Shown here: piece after piece, positions 50,486-59,774 of the stretch | How positions within the stretch are numbered: the first letter of the stretch is position 1 | Layout: every line of letters begins with the position of its first letter | Source: Paraburkholderia largidicola | GTDB lineage: Bacteria > Pseudomonadota > Gammaproteobacteria > Burkholderiales > Burkholderiaceae | Assembly (NCBI RefSeq): GCF_013426895.1 | Contig: NZ_AP023174.1 | Location: forward strand, 372,001 to 436,000 | DNA: 64,000 bases | Direction of reading: 5' to 3' | The notes under the pieces: model-generated | What the model saw: the letters and a program-made list of their open reading frames with translations, nothing else | What the model was told of the DNA's origin: nothing | Databases searched by the model: none | Program-made: the position numbers and the translations under genes

Positions 50486-51229
50486 TCAAGCCACTCCGCC
50501 ATTCGCCCGCAGAACCTGCCCATTCACCCACGCGCCATCCGTCCCGGCAAGAAACGCGACCGCGGAAGCAATATCCTCCGGCTGCCCCAGGCGTTGCAGC
50601 GGCGGCATCTTCGCGAACGTCTGAATCTGCTCTTCCGTCTTGCCGTCGAGGAACAGCGAAGTGGCCACCGGCCCCGGCGCCACGGCATTGACGGTGATGT
50701 TGCGCCCGCGCAGTTCCTTCGCGAACACATGTGTGAACGATTCGACGGCCGACTTGGTCGCGTTGTAGATCGCGTAGCCCGGCATGTTCAGCGCGAGCGT
50801 CGTGCTCGAAAAGTTGACGATGCGTCCGCCGTTGTTCATCCGCGTTGCCGCTTCGCGCAGCGTGTTGAAGGTGCCGCGAACGTTGATATCGAAGGTTTGC
50901 GCGAAGAGCGCGTCGCTGGTTTCGGCGAGCGGCATCGTCTTCAGGATGCCCGCGTTGTTGACGAGCACGTCAACCTTGCCGAGCTGTTGCTCCGTCGCTT
51001 CGAACATGCGGCGCACGTCGTCGGCGTTCGAGACGTCCGCCTTGACCGCAATCGCCGCTGCGCCCTGCGCTTTCAGTTCGGCGACGAGGGCATCCGCTTC
51101 CTTCGAGCTTGCCGCGTAGTTCACGACGACCGCAAAACCGTCGCTGGCAAGGCGGCGCGCGATCGCTGCGCCGATACCACGCGATGCGCCCGTGACGATA
51201 GCAACCTGTGCGTTCTTGACGTTGTTCAT
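50486..51229 (-). CDS. Short-chain dehydrogenase/reductase
   Basis: This 247-residue NAD(P)-dependent oxidoreductase has the TGASRGIGAAIARRL cofactor motif, NNAG, the catalytic Ser and Tyr-x-x-x-Lys (YAIYNATK) and the PG-type motif near residue 180. It resembles 3-oxoacyl reductases and broader aldo/keto alcohol dehydrogenases; substrate unknown. ATG 51229 has AAGGAA upstream. It is divergent from the LysR regulator, which probably controls it. Confidence 0.9.
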   Translation of the reverse strand: MNNVKNAQVAIVTGASRGIGAAIARRLASDGFAVVVNYAASSKEADALVAELKAQGAAAIAVKADVSNADDVRRMFEATEQQLGKVDVLVNNAGILKTMPLAETSDALFAQTFDINVRGTFNTLREAATRMNNGGRIVNFSSTTLALNMPGYAIYNATKSAVESFTHVFAKELRGRNITVNAVAPGPVATSLFLDGKTEEQIQTFAKMPPLQRLGQPEDIASAVAFLAGTDGAWVNGQVLRANGGVA

Positions 51230-51288
51230 GATCCGATTCCTTGAAGTGGTGTGTTGGTGAGAAGGATGATCGGACATCTCGGCGAAGA

Positions 51289-51312
51289 GATAATCAGCCG
51301 AAAGTTGTTATC
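51289..51312. promoter_or_regulatory. Inverted repeat between SDR and LysR genes (candidate LysR operator)
   Basis: GATAA, 14 bases, TTATC form an interrupted palindrome between the two divergent starts, the place for a LysR binding site. Only the 5-bp arms support it. Confidence 0.35.
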
Positions 51313-51353
51313 ATCATTCCATTCACTTCAACAATGACGCGAAAGCAGCCGCC

Positions 51354-52259
51354 ATGGACCGTTTTCAGGAAATGCTGGTGTTCGTCCGCATCGCCGAGCG
51401 GCAAAGCTTCACACGTGCCGCCGACGATCTGCAGATCCCGCGCGCCACCGTCACGAACCTGATGAAGCGGATGGAGCAACGGCTCGGCGCGCGACTGCTC
51501 GAACGCACGACACGCACCGTGCGCCTCACGCACGACGGCGAAGCGTACTACCGCCGCTGTGTGCGTCTGCTCGCGGACATGGAAGAAGCCGAAGGTTCGT
51601 TTCGCGATGCCGCGCCGAAAGGTCTGTTGCGCGTGAATCTGCAAGGCACGCTTGCGCGGCATTTCATCGTGCCCGCGCTGCCGGAATTCCTCGCGCGCTA
51701 TCCGGGCATCGAGTTGCATATTGGCGAAGACGACCGCCTGGTCGATCTGGTGCGCGAGGGTGTCGATTGCGTGTTGCGCGCGGGGAATCTGCAGGATTCG
51801 TCGATGGTCGGGCGGCGCGTCGCGCGGCTCGAGCAGGTGACGGTCGCGAGCCCGGCGTACCTGGAACGGCACGGCGTGCCCGACGATCTCGCCGCGCTCA
51901 CCACGCATCGCGCCGTCAATTACATGTCGAGCGCGACAGGCAACGCGCTGCCGCTCGAATTCACCGTCGATGAACGCATCGTCGAGGTGAATCTCGAGGC
52001 GGTCGTTTCCGTGACGGGCACGGACCTGTACACGGGCGCCGCCGTCGCGGGGCTGGGTCTCGTGCAGGTGCCGCGCTATCGCGTGCAGAGCGAACTCGCC
52101 GCGGGCAGCCTCGTCGTCGTGCTGCCGCAACTTCCGCCGCCACCGATGCCCGTCACCGTGCTCTATCCGCAAAGCCGCCAGTTGTCGTCACGCGTGCGGG
52201 TGTTTGCGCAATGGCTGCGCGAGATCTTCGACGCGGCCGGCGGGTTGAAGGTCGGTTGA
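51354..52259 (+). CDS. LysR-family transcriptional regulator
   Basis: This 301-residue regulator has an N-terminal winged helix-turn-helix (FVRIAERQSFTRAADDLQIP, ATVTNLMKRMEQRLGARLLER) and a substrate-binding domain. It resembles the AaeR/YhjC subgroup. It is transcribed away from the SDR gene 125 bp distant and likely activates it. The inducer is unknown. Confidence 0.92.
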   Translation: MDRFQEMLVFVRIAERQSFTRAADDLQIPRATVTNLMKRMEQRLGARLLERTTRTVRLTHDGEAYYRRCVRLLADMEEAEGSFRDAAPKGLLRVNLQGTLARHFIVPALPEFLARYPGIELHIGEDDRLVDLVREGVDCVLRAGNLQDSSMVGRRVARLEQVTVASPAYLERHGVPDDLAALTTHRAVNYMSSATGNALPLEFTVDERIVEVNLEAVVSVTGTDLYTGAAVAGLGLVQVPRYRVQSELAAGSLVVVLPQLPPPPMPVTVLYPQSRQLSSRVRVFAQWLREIFDAAGGLKVG

Positions 52260-52277
52260 AGGCGAGCCGGCGCATCG

Positions 52278-53081
52278 CTAAAGCGGGCGGTCGAGATGTG
52301 TGAGCGCATCGCGCATCGGCTGACTGGATGAAACGATCGGGCCCGTCAAAGGCGTGTCGAGATCGACGATCACATACACGGCCGATGCAATCGACACCGC
52401 GCCCAGCATGATCATCACGAGCGCCAGCGCGTTGCGAGGCGCGACGATGCCGAAGCAGAGAAAGATGATCATCAGCCAGAAGGTGAGCGTGGTGAGGAAG
52501 GGCTTCGAGATCGAGCTATGCGCTTCCTCGATCAACGTCCAGCGCGCCTGGATCACCCGCTCGAAACGCGCAATGCATTCGGCCTGAGTGTGCTGCTGGT
52601 AGCTGTTGGCGGGCTGCAGCTTGCGCACTGCGACGAACGATTCGTTGAGCAGATCGCCAAGTCCAATGTCTTCGAGCTTGTCGTGTTCGAGATCGGTCTT
52701 GAACCGTGGATAGTTGCCCGACGGCGCGCGCTCACCGGGCCAGGTCGCGGCGATCGCCGCAGCCGTGTACGAGCGCAGCAGCGTGCGCGGGTATTGCGCC
52801 TCGGGACCGTACTGGCGCAACGCCATGTCGAGCTGGATCAGTTCGGCGGCATACGAGCGGAAATCGTTTCCAACCGTATCGAAGCTGCTTTTCGCCGACG
52901 CCGTCAGCAAGCCCAGCACCAGCGCCGCGAACGTCACGAGCATCGTCATCACGAGCTGGATCAGCTGGAGCGTCTCGTGCCTGCGATGTTCTTCGGGCAG
53001 ATAAGGCTTGCCGAAAAAGCCGACGCCCGTTCCCGCCAGAAGCAGAACGAACACCACGAGCGCTGACAATGTCTCTTGCAT
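52278..53081 (-). CDS. DUF4239 (bestrophin-like) membrane protein
   Basis: This 267-residue protein has two N-terminal helices (SALVVFVLLLAGTGVGFFG; LVMTMLVTFAALVLGLLTA), a soluble central part (about 75-200) and two C-terminal helices (FLTTLTFWLMIIFLCFG). The DUF4239 family has been compared with bestrophin channels, but no function is known. The start is taken at ATG 53081; a TTG at 53120 lengthens it without a ribosome site. It is convergent with the LysR gene (18 bp). Confidence 0.75.
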   Translation of the reverse strand: MQETLSALVVFVLLLAGTGVGFFGKPYLPEEHRRHETLQLIQLVMTMLVTFAALVLGLLTASAKSSFDTVGNDFRSYAAELIQLDMALRQYGPEAQYPRTLLRSYTAAAIAATWPGERAPSGNYPRFKTDLEHDKLEDIGLGDLLNESFVAVRKLQPANSYQQHTQAECIARFERVIQARWTLIEEAHSSISKPFLTTLTFWLMIIFLCFGIVAPRNALALVMIMLGAVSIASAVYVIVDLDTPLTGPIVSSSQPMRDALTHLDRPL

Positions 53082-53420
53082 AAACGTGGTCCGCGTAGCC
53101 GTCGCTTCGCTAATGTCCAATAACTTTGCAGCGCGGGCAAGTCTCGATCCGAACTGTTAAATCAAGGACACCAAACCCAAATAGCGAGAAGAAAGATTCA
53201 GCAAGCAGCGAGTGTCTATGCGCGAGATCAATTAAGCGACCGTTTCGATCGAAAGCGACCTTACAGGCCATAAAGTTTTGGTCGAATTAGCCGTAACTGA
53301 AAATGTGGTGCGTTTGCTTAATTTTTAATCGGGTTGCGGACCTTGCCTATGGGCCTGGGCGCAGCAAGCCTGCTGTGGAACCGGAAGATTCCCGCCAGGC
53401 GGCCATAGGAGACATGCTTC
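53082..53420. other. Intergenic region upstream of the chemoreceptor
   Basis: This 339-bp, A+T-richer spacer lies between the divergent DUF4239 and chemoreceptor genes. It contains the sigma-28-type promoter at 53271-53297 and no gene I can support. Confidence 0.55.
53271..53297 (+). promoter_or_regulatory. Sigma-28 (FliA)-type promoter of the chemoreceptor
   Basis: TAAAGTTT, eleven bases, GCCGTAAC resemble the FliA consensus TAAAGTTT-N11-GCCGATAA: the first box is perfect. It lies 123 bp before the ATG. Confidence 0.65.
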
Positions 53421-55070
53421 ATGTTGAAAGGTCTTTCGATTCGCGCATACCTCACGTTAATGGTCGTGCTGTTCGGCGTGGTATTGCTGATCGGCGCGGC
53501 AGCGGGGCTGCTATCGCTGCGTGAAAGCAATGCGTCGTTGCAACAGATGTATACCGTCGATACGCCCGCCGTGGCGGATCTCGAAGGTAGCGCCGGCCAG
53601 TTGCTGCGTCTGCGTCTCGCGCTGGCGACCTACTCTTCGCTGATCGAGCTGAACGATCAGGAAGGCGCCGATGCCGTGCTGAAGCGCTTCGATACGTACC
53701 AGAAGGTGTCGAACGAACGTCTTGCGCATTACATCAGCAAGGCCAGCAACGACGCCGACGAACAGCGCCTCATCAAGGACATGCAGGACAAGCGCGATGT
53801 GTTCCTGCACGAAGGCGCCGAGCCCGCGCTCGCGGCGCTCAAGTCCGGCGACAAGGCAGCTTTCCAGCAACTTCAGGCGCACAAGCTGTCGCCGCTATAC
53901 AGCGCTTATGAAAAGGCGATGCTGACGCTCGAAAAGCTGCAGCTCGATCACGCCGAGCAGCGTTACCAAGAAGCACAGCAGCTCTTCTACACGATCAGTG
54001 TAGCGGTCGCGATCGGCATGGCGGCGACGCTGATCTTCGCGTGGCTCGGACGCATGATGATGGTTCGCGCCATCGTGCATCCCGTCGATGCCACCATCGA
54101 GCAGTTCCAGCGCATCGCGAACGGCGATCTGACGGGCCGCATCGACAACGTTAGCGACAACGAGATGGGCCGTCTCGCGGCGGCGCTGCGCAAGATGCAG
54201 GAGTCGCTGATCGCGACGGTGAACACGGTGCGCCACGGCACCGATTCGATCGATACGGGCGTGAGCGAAATCGCCGCGGGCAATACGAACCTGTCGCAGC
54301 GCACGGAAGAGCAGGCAGCATCGCTCGAAGAAACGGCGGCGAGCATCGAGGAACTCACATCGACCGTCAAGCAGACGGCCGACAACGCGAAGCAGGCCAG
54401 CTCGCTCGCGCAGGGCGCATCGACACTCGCAGCGCAGGGCGGCGATCTCACGCAGCAGGTGGTCGGCACGATGCAGAAGATCGTCGACGACTCGCGGCGT
54501 ATCGCGGATATCGTCGGCGTGATCGAAGGCATCGCGTTCCAGACCAACATTCTCGCGTTGAACGCAGCCGTCGAGGCGGCGCGCGCGGGCGAGCAGGGCC
54601 GTGGTTTTGCGGTGGTGGCGAGCGAAGTGCGCTCGCTTGCGCAGCGTAGCGCGGCCGCGGCGAAGGAGATCAAAGGTCTGATCGGCGAATCGAACGAGCG
54701 CGTGACGGCGGGCGCGGACCTCGTGCAGCGTTCGGGTTCGACGATGACGGATATCGTCGATGCGATCGCGCGCGTCAGCGCGATCATGAGCGAGATCGCC
54801 GAGGCCGCAACCGAGCAGAGCACGGGCATCGATCAGGTGAATCTCGCCGTCGCGCAGATGGATGAAGTGACGCAGCAGAACGCGGCGCTCGTCGAGCAGG
54901 CGGCGGCAGCGGCAAGTTCGCTCGAAGAGCAGGCACGCCGGTTGACGTCAGCGGTGGCGGTGTTCAGGACGGATAGCGGGCAGGCGTCGGCGTCGCGTAA
55001 CGCTGCGCGCCGCACGGTGCCGCAGAAGCACGACATGACGATGCAGATGGAAGCGGCGGAAGCGATTTGA
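53421..55070 (+). CDS. Methyl-accepting chemotaxis protein
   Basis: This 549-residue receptor has an N-terminal membrane helix ([20 protein letters not shown]), a periplasmic four-helix-bundle Tar-type sensor domain (about 35-190), a second helix, a HAMP domain and a cytoplasmic signalling domain with the hairpin tip [20 protein letters not shown]. The ligand is unknown. The nearest promoter is sigma-28-like, tying it to flagellar expression. A GGAG lies upstream of the ATG. The terminator at 55137-55174 is shared with the ba3 operon. Confidence 0.93.
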   Translation: MLKGLSIRAYLTLMVVLFGVVLLIGAAAGLLSLRESNASLQQMYTVDTPAVADLEGSAGQLLRLRLALATYSSLIELNDQEGADAVLKRFDTYQKVSNERLAHYISKASNDADEQRLIKDMQDKRDVFLHEGAEPALAALKSGDKAAFQQLQAHKLSPLYSAYEKAMLTLEKLQLDHAEQRYQEAQQLFYTISVAVAIGMAATLIFAWLGRMMMVRAIVHPVDATIEQFQRIANGDLTGRIDNVSDNEMGRLAAALRKMQESLIATVNTVRHGTDSIDTGVSEIAAGNTNLSQRTEEQAASLEETAASIEELTSTVKQTADNAKQASSLAQGASTLAAQGGDLTQQVVGTMQKIVDDSRRIADIVGVIEGIAFQTNILALNAAVEAARAGEQGRGFAVVASEVRSLAQRSAAAAKEIKGLIGESNERVTAGADLVQRSGSTMTDIVDAIARVSAIMSEIAEAATEQSTGIDQVNLAVAQMDEVTQQNAALVEQAAAAASSLEEQARRLTSAVAVFRTDSGQASASRNAARRTVPQKHDMTMQMEAAEAI

Positions 55071-55136
55071 TCGCGATGGCCAAAGCCTGAGTGAATCGCG
55101 AACTGCGATTTGCTCGCGGCACAGAGGCGTACAACA

Positions 55137-55174
55137 AAACGGCGGTGCAAGCCTTCACGCTTGCACCGCCGTTT
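55137..55174. terminator. Bidirectional terminator between chemoreceptor and ba3 oxidase operon
   Basis: AAACGGCGGTGCAAG pairs with CTTGCACCGCCGTTT, a 15-bp stem with T runs on either side, between converging genes. Confidence 0.92.
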
Positions 55175-55197
55175 TTCTTACGACGTGACGTGACGCT

Positions 55198-56010
55198 CTA
55201 AGGCTGTCTTTCAGCGTAATACTTCGCGGCCCCGTCGATTTCCTCGGGCGTCATATTGCGCGCGACGTTGCGCATCTGTTCGTTGATGTCGTTGTGACGG
55301 GTGCCGTCCGCAAACGCGCGCAGTTGCGCCGCCATATACACCGACGATTGCCCGCCCAGCCAGGGCGCGGCGCCCTTTCGGTCGCGATCGCCATGACAGG
55401 CCGCGCAGGGCGCGATGTTGCGCATCGGCGAGCCTTCGTTGACGAACTTGCGGATGGTGGCATCTTCGGCCGTGGCCTGTTCGACGGCGGCGGGGCGCGG
55501 CAGCGTCGAATAGTAGTTCGCGAGGTCGTGCAGATCGCGGTCGTTCAGATGCGCGATGATGGGCGGCATGATCGAGTTCATGCGCTGGCCACTCTGATAA
55601 TCGCGCAACTGCTTGTAGACGACGTCCGCGTATTGCCCGGCGAGCACGGGCGCCGTCACCTGGATCAGACTCTCGACGCCATGACACATCGAGCAGTTTT
55701 GCGCGAGCGTCGCGCCACGGCCAATCGACTCGGCGCTGGGGCGCGTGCGTCCCCAAGGCGGCAGAGGCGGCAACACGAGCACGTTGCTCGGCGCTGGGCC
55801 GGCGACGTTGTCGCTTTGCGTGAACCATGTGGATGGCGCGCCTGCCGCGCTGCAGATCGTTGCCCACAGTCCGCGCTGCGTGAAGTCGGGATGCTTCGAC
55901 GGCAACCAGATAAAGCCGATCAGAATCGCCACGATGGCAATGACGATCACGCCGCCGACGCTCGACGTGAACCATCGGTTGCTGAAGCTGAAGACGCGTT
56001 CTTCGCTCAT
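55198..56010 (-). CDS. Diheme cytochrome c of the ba3 oxidase operon
   Basis: This 270-residue protein has one N-terminal membrane anchor (VGGVIVIAIVAILIGFIWL) and two c-type heme motifs (CSMCH, CAACH). It probably passes electrons to the CuA site of subunit II. ATG 56010 overlaps the subunit I stop by 4 bp (ATGA at 56007-56010). It is the last gene of the operon. Confidence 0.88.
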   Translation of the reverse strand: MSEERVFSFSNRWFTSSVGGVIVIAIVAILIGFIWLPSKHPDFTQRGLWATICSAAGAPSTWFTQSDNVAGPAPSNVLVLPPLPPWGRTRPSAESIGRGATLAQNCSMCHGVESLIQVTAPVLAGQYADVVYKQLRDYQSGQRMNSIMPPIIAHLNDRDLHDLANYYSTLPRPAAVEQATAEDATIRKFVNEGSPMRNIAPCAACHGDRDRKGAAPWLGGQSSVYMAAQLRAFADGTRHNDINEQMRNVARNMTPEEIDGAAKYYAERQP

Positions 56011-57632
56011 GACCGCGCTCCCACCGATACGGCCGGCACGGAAGTCTGCTGCAAGCCGAGCAGTTGTGCGATGGGCACGCTGTAGTTGACGATCGTCAGT
56101 CCGATCATCAGCGCGACCCACAGGCCGAAGCTGTTCAGCGCAGCGGGCACGCGTTCGACGGGATGCACGGGCACGCTGAAGCGGAACTGCTTCGGTTGCT
56201 CGATCGCGCCGAACTGCGACTTCGCGAGAATGTAGAGAAACAGGAACCCGGAGATCACCAGAATCAGGCCGCCGAATGCCGACACGGCAACCCAGACGGC
56301 TTGCGGCGCGATCGCAGGATTGCTGTAGTCGTAGTACGCCATGCGGCGCGGCGCGCCAAGCAGGCCGACGTAATGCCACGGCAACGTGACGACCATCATG
56401 CCGATGAACCACAGCCACAACTGCCAGCGGATCAGGCGCAGCGAGCCGATCGCGCGGCCCGTCAGTTGCGGCCACAGTTCATACGCGATCGCGAAGTACA
56501 TGATGACGATCGCGCCGCCGAAGATCAGGTGGAAGTGCCCCGTGACCCACTGCGTGTTGTGGATGGTCTCGTTCAGCTGATAGCTCATGTTGATGAGCCC
56601 GCCCGCCCCGCCGAAGCCGAGCATGATGAACGAGAACGCGATGACGAGCATCATCGGGTTGTCCCACGGCAGCGCTTTCAGCCAGCCGAATGCGCCTTTG
56701 CCGCCGCGCAGCCGCCCGGCGATTTCCACCGATGCGCAGATCGTGAACACGGTGAGCAGCGTCGGCACCGACACCATGCCCGTGAACACCGCATGCACGA
56801 ACTTGAAGCCCGCACCGACCTGCGGATCGGCGAACAGATGGTGAATGCCGATCGGCATCGCGAACACGAGGAACAGGATGAACGACACGCGCGCCATCGA
56901 ATCGCTGTACAGCCTGCCGCCGATCGCGCGCGGCACCAGTGTGTAATACGCGATGTACGACGGCACCAGCCAGAAATAGACGATCGCGTGCAGCGTCCAC
57001 GAGAACAGCACGCGCGCGAGGCCTGCGTCGATGGTCGATTTCAGGCCGAGCGCGACGGGCAGAATCTGGAACAGAATCTCGAGCGCCGCGCCCACGGCCG
57101 TCCATGCCCACAGATAGGCGCCCGCCACGTTCGCGTACATTGCGAGCGGTACCGGCTTGCCGGGGTTCGCGCGCTTCCAGACGTGCAGGTTGACCCCCAT
57201 CAGCGCGACCCAGATCCATGAGCCGACCACCACGAGCACGACGCCGATGTAATAGAACGGGCTGCCGATCATCGGCGGATAGAACGTGAACAGCACGGAC
57301 GCCTGGCCGGCCGCAACGGGCACCATCGCCATGATTGCGCCGACCACCAGCAGGATGAAGCCGGCCCACGCCCACTTCAGACCGACGAGCGCCTGTTGAA
57401 GCGCCAGTTCGACGATCGCATAGCCGAAGCCCATGGCGACGAGCGTGGGCAGCACGTAGGCCATCACCGTGCCGTGCGCCGTCACCGAGCGGTAGTACAG
57501 CTCCGGTTCGCCGATCCACGGATGCAGCGGACTGCGCACGAGCATTTGCCATGCGCCCAGCAGCAGCGCAATTCCGAACGCGATGAACGCGAGCCAGAAG
57601 TGCGCGAGAACGAGTCGCTTAGCGTGAAACAC
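56007..57632 (-). CDS. ba3-type cytochrome oxidase subunit I
   Basis: This 541-residue protein has about thirteen membrane helices. Metal ligands seen are VTAHGTVMAY (low-spin heme), TLHAIVYFWLVPSY (CuB His with the Tyr four residues on), GIHHLF (CuB) and GHFHLIFGG (two hemes). The HPxY pattern and absence of the Glu of the A-type D-pathway point to the B-family (ba3), a single-channel proton pump. The start overlaps subunit II by 14 nt. Confidence 0.9.
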   Translation of the reverse strand: MFHAKRLVLAHFWLAFIAFGIALLLGAWQMLVRSPLHPWIGEPELYYRSVTAHGTVMAYVLPTLVAMGFGYAIVELALQQALVGLKWAWAGFILLVVGAIMAMVPVAAGQASVLFTFYPPMIGSPFYYIGVVLVVVGSWIWVALMGVNLHVWKRANPGKPVPLAMYANVAGAYLWAWTAVGAALEILFQILPVALGLKSTIDAGLARVLFSWTLHAIVYFWLVPSYIAYYTLVPRAIGGRLYSDSMARVSFILFLVFAMPIGIHHLFADPQVGAGFKFVHAVFTGMVSVPTLLTVFTICASVEIAGRLRGGKGAFGWLKALPWDNPMMLVIAFSFIMLGFGGAGGLINMSYQLNETIHNTQWVTGHFHLIFGGAIVIMYFAIAYELWPQLTGRAIGSLRLIRWQLWLWFIGMMVVTLPWHYVGLLGAPRRMAYYDYSNPAIAPQAVWVAVSAFGGLILVISGFLFLYILAKSQFGAIEQPKQFRFSVPVHPVERVPAALNSFGLWVALMIGLTIVNYSVPIAQLLGLQQTSVPAVSVGARS

Positions 57633-58191
57633 AGCTGAGCCTCCGATGTTGTTTTGCCTGTTCGAAGAAGGCAGCCTTGTCGATCACCTTCACATGCGCC
57701 CACATCGTCTGATGGCCGAAGCCGCAAAACTCGTGGCAGGGCATCAGGTGATCGGCGGGTTTGTCGAAGGAGGAGGAAAACGTCGCGACGTAGCCCGGCA
57801 CGACCATCGTGTTGATGTTCGTGTCCGTGACGAGCAGGCCATGCACGACGTCGGCGCTCGTCGTGCGGAAGGTGATGTCGGTGCCGGCGGGCACGACCAG
57901 ACATTGCGGCGTGAACGAGTATTGCTGCGCGATGAAGCGCACGACGACCGTGCCGTCGGGATCGACGCCCGTGCCCAGATTGCTTTCGACAAATTCGCCG
58001 GACATCTGCAGGCGCGACGGGTCGATGGTTTCGACGCGCGAGGGCGGCATCATCGCGTAGTGCAAGCCCGAGTACACGACGACTACGAGCATGAACACGA
58101 CGATCGCGATGACGAAGTAAGCCCAGCGCTTTTCAGCGCGCTCGGCGACGCCGTGGCCACTATCCGGGGAATGAGAAGGTTGGGTCGACAT
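57619..58191 (-). CDS. ba3-type cytochrome oxidase subunit II
   Basis: This 190-residue protein has one N-terminal membrane helix (VIAIVVFMLVVVVYSGL) and a periplasmic CuA domain with the copper ligands in CHEFCGFGHQTMW and VVHGLLV. It takes electrons from cytochrome c. A single helix is typical of ba3-type subunit II. The start is 2 bp after the upstream small gene's stop. Confidence 0.92.
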   Translation of the reverse strand: MSTQPSHSPDSGHGVAERAEKRWAYFVIAIVVFMLVVVVYSGLHYAMMPPSRVETIDPSRLQMSGEFVESNLGTGVDPDGTVVVRFIAQQYSFTPQCLVVPAGTDITFRTTSADVVHGLLVTDTNINTMVVPGYVATFSSSFDKPADHLMPCHEFCGFGHQTMWAHVKVIDKAAFFEQAKQHRRLSCVSR

Positions 58192-58193
58192 GA

Positions 58194-58376
58194 TCAGTGA
58201 ATGACGCCGCGCGGCACAAATACGAGAAAGTAAAAGCCGATCCAGATCGCCAGCACGACCACGGCCGCGACGCCCGCGACCGCGATTGCGCCGTGCGGTC
58301 CTTGCGCGACGATGCGCTCGACTTCGTCGTCCGAAGCGTTGCCGGGGTGGTCGCCGGAGTGAACGTTAGGGTCCAT
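58194..58376 (-). CDS. Small cytochrome oxidase subunit
   Basis: This 60-residue protein has an N-terminal charged part and a single C-terminal helix (AIAVAGVAAVVVLAIWIGFY). Position just before subunit II and size suit a ba3-type single-helix (IIa-like) subunit. Assignment is by context. Confidence 0.6.
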   Translation of the reverse strand: MDPNVHSGDHPGNASDDEVERIVAQGPHGAIAVAGVAAVVVLAIWIGFYFLVFVPRGVIH

Positions 58377-58418
58377 CTGCCATATCTCCGAGGACAGGGT
58401 TTATACGAATAATGTGGG

Positions 58419-59774
58419 CTAGTGCAACGGCGCCTTGCGCAGTTCGTTGACCTGCTTCGCCGTCACGGGCTGGCCATGATTGCCCCACGCGGTGCGGATG
58501 TACGTGACGACGGCGGCGAGATCTGTATCGTTCAGTTCCTGCGCGAACGGCGGCATGCCATACGGTTCGGGGTTGCGTCGCGTGCCGGGCGGGAAGCCGC
58601 CGTTCAGCACGATCCGGATCGGGTTGACGGCCGAGTCCATTTCGATCGACTGGTTGTGCGCGAGCGGCGGGTAGTGTTGCAGATGGCCTTCGCCGTGCTC
58701 GCCGTGACAGGTCGCGCACTTCGCCATATAGATGCGCTGGCCGTTCTCGAACACGGCGGGCTTCACGGTCGCCGACGGACCGGTCTTGCGGCCGGGGTCG
58801 TTGTCGGGCAGCGTCTTCAGATAGACGGCCATGGCCTTCACGTCGTCGTCGCTCATGTATTGCAGGCTGTGATAGGTGACCTCGGCCATCGGGCCGTAGA
58901 CTGCGCCGCGATCCGAGATGCCCGCCTGCAGCAGATCGACGATGTCCTTGATGCTCCAGTCGCCGAGACCGCCGTCCTTGTCTGACGTGAGCGACGGCGC
59001 GTACCAGTTCTGCACGGGGATCAGGCCGCCCGCGAACTGCTCGCTCTTCGACGAGCCGCCGAGCAGATTGATCTTCGTGTGGCACATCGAACAATGGCCG
59101 AGCCCTTCTACGAGATACGCGCCGCGATTCCATTCGACCGAGCGGCTCGGGTTCGGCTGGAATTCACCCTCGCGGAAATACAGCGAGCGCCAGCCGAGCA
59201 GCAACTCGCGCTGGTTGAACGGGAAGCGCAGGTCCAGCTTGCGGCTCGGTTGATGCACGGGTTCCACCGACTGCAGATACGCGAAGATCGCGTCGGAGTC
59301 TTCGCGCGTGACTTTGGTGTAGGCCGCAATCGGCATCACCGGATAGATCAGCTTGCCGTCGGGGCTTTTGCCCGTGCGCATCATCTTGAAGAACTCGTCG
59401 GCTGTCCATTTGCCGATGCCGTACTCCTTGTCGGAGCTGATGTTCGGCGTGTAGAAGGTGCCGAACGGCGTCTCCATTGCGAGGCCGCCGCCGAAGGTCT
59501 TGCCGCGCGGTGCCGTATGGCAGGCCACGCAGTCGCCTGCGCGCGCGAGATATTCGCCGCGTTTGACGATCTCGGGACGCGTGTCCGGGCCAGCAGGCGC
59601 CGCGGCTTCTGCGGCATGCGCGGCGGCGATGAACGGCGAGCGAGGCGCGAGCGCGGCGAGCGTGAACATGGCGCCCACGGCGAGCGACACGGTGATGCGG
59701 CGCGCGGCACGCGCGGCGCGTGGCATGCGATGCACGGAACTGATCGACACGGAGCTAAAGGAGAGAGTCTTCAT
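58419..59774 (-). CDS. Triheme cytochrome c (alcohol/gluconate dehydrogenase type)
   Basis: This 451-residue periplasmic protein has a signal peptide (ending near AAHAAEA, about residue 55) and three c-type heme motifs (CVACH, CSMCH, CATCH). Sequence type resembles the triheme cytochrome subunits of membrane dehydrogenases. No dehydrogenase gene lies beside it; it is in the oxidase operon instead. ATG 59774 overlaps the stop of the preceding gene (ATGA), which fixes the start. Confidence 0.9.
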   Translation of the reverse strand: MKTLSFSSVSISSVHRMPRAARAARRITVSLAVGAMFTLAALAPRSPFIAAAHAAEAAAPAGPDTRPEIVKRGEYLARAGDCVACHTAPRGKTFGGGLAMETPFGTFYTPNISSDKEYGIGKWTADEFFKMMRTGKSPDGKLIYPVMPIAAYTKVTREDSDAIFAYLQSVEPVHQPSRKLDLRFPFNQRELLLGWRSLYFREGEFQPNPSRSVEWNRGAYLVEGLGHCSMCHTKINLLGGSSKSEQFAGGLIPVQNWYAPSLTSDKDGGLGDWSIKDIVDLLQAGISDRGAVYGPMAEVTYHSLQYMSDDDVKAMAVYLKTLPDNDPGRKTGPSATVKPAVFENGQRIYMAKCATCHGEHGEGHLQHYPPLAHNQSIEMDSAVNPIRIVLNGGFPPGTRRNPEPYGMPPFAQELNDTDLAAVVTYIRTAWGNHGQPVTAKQVNELRKAPLH

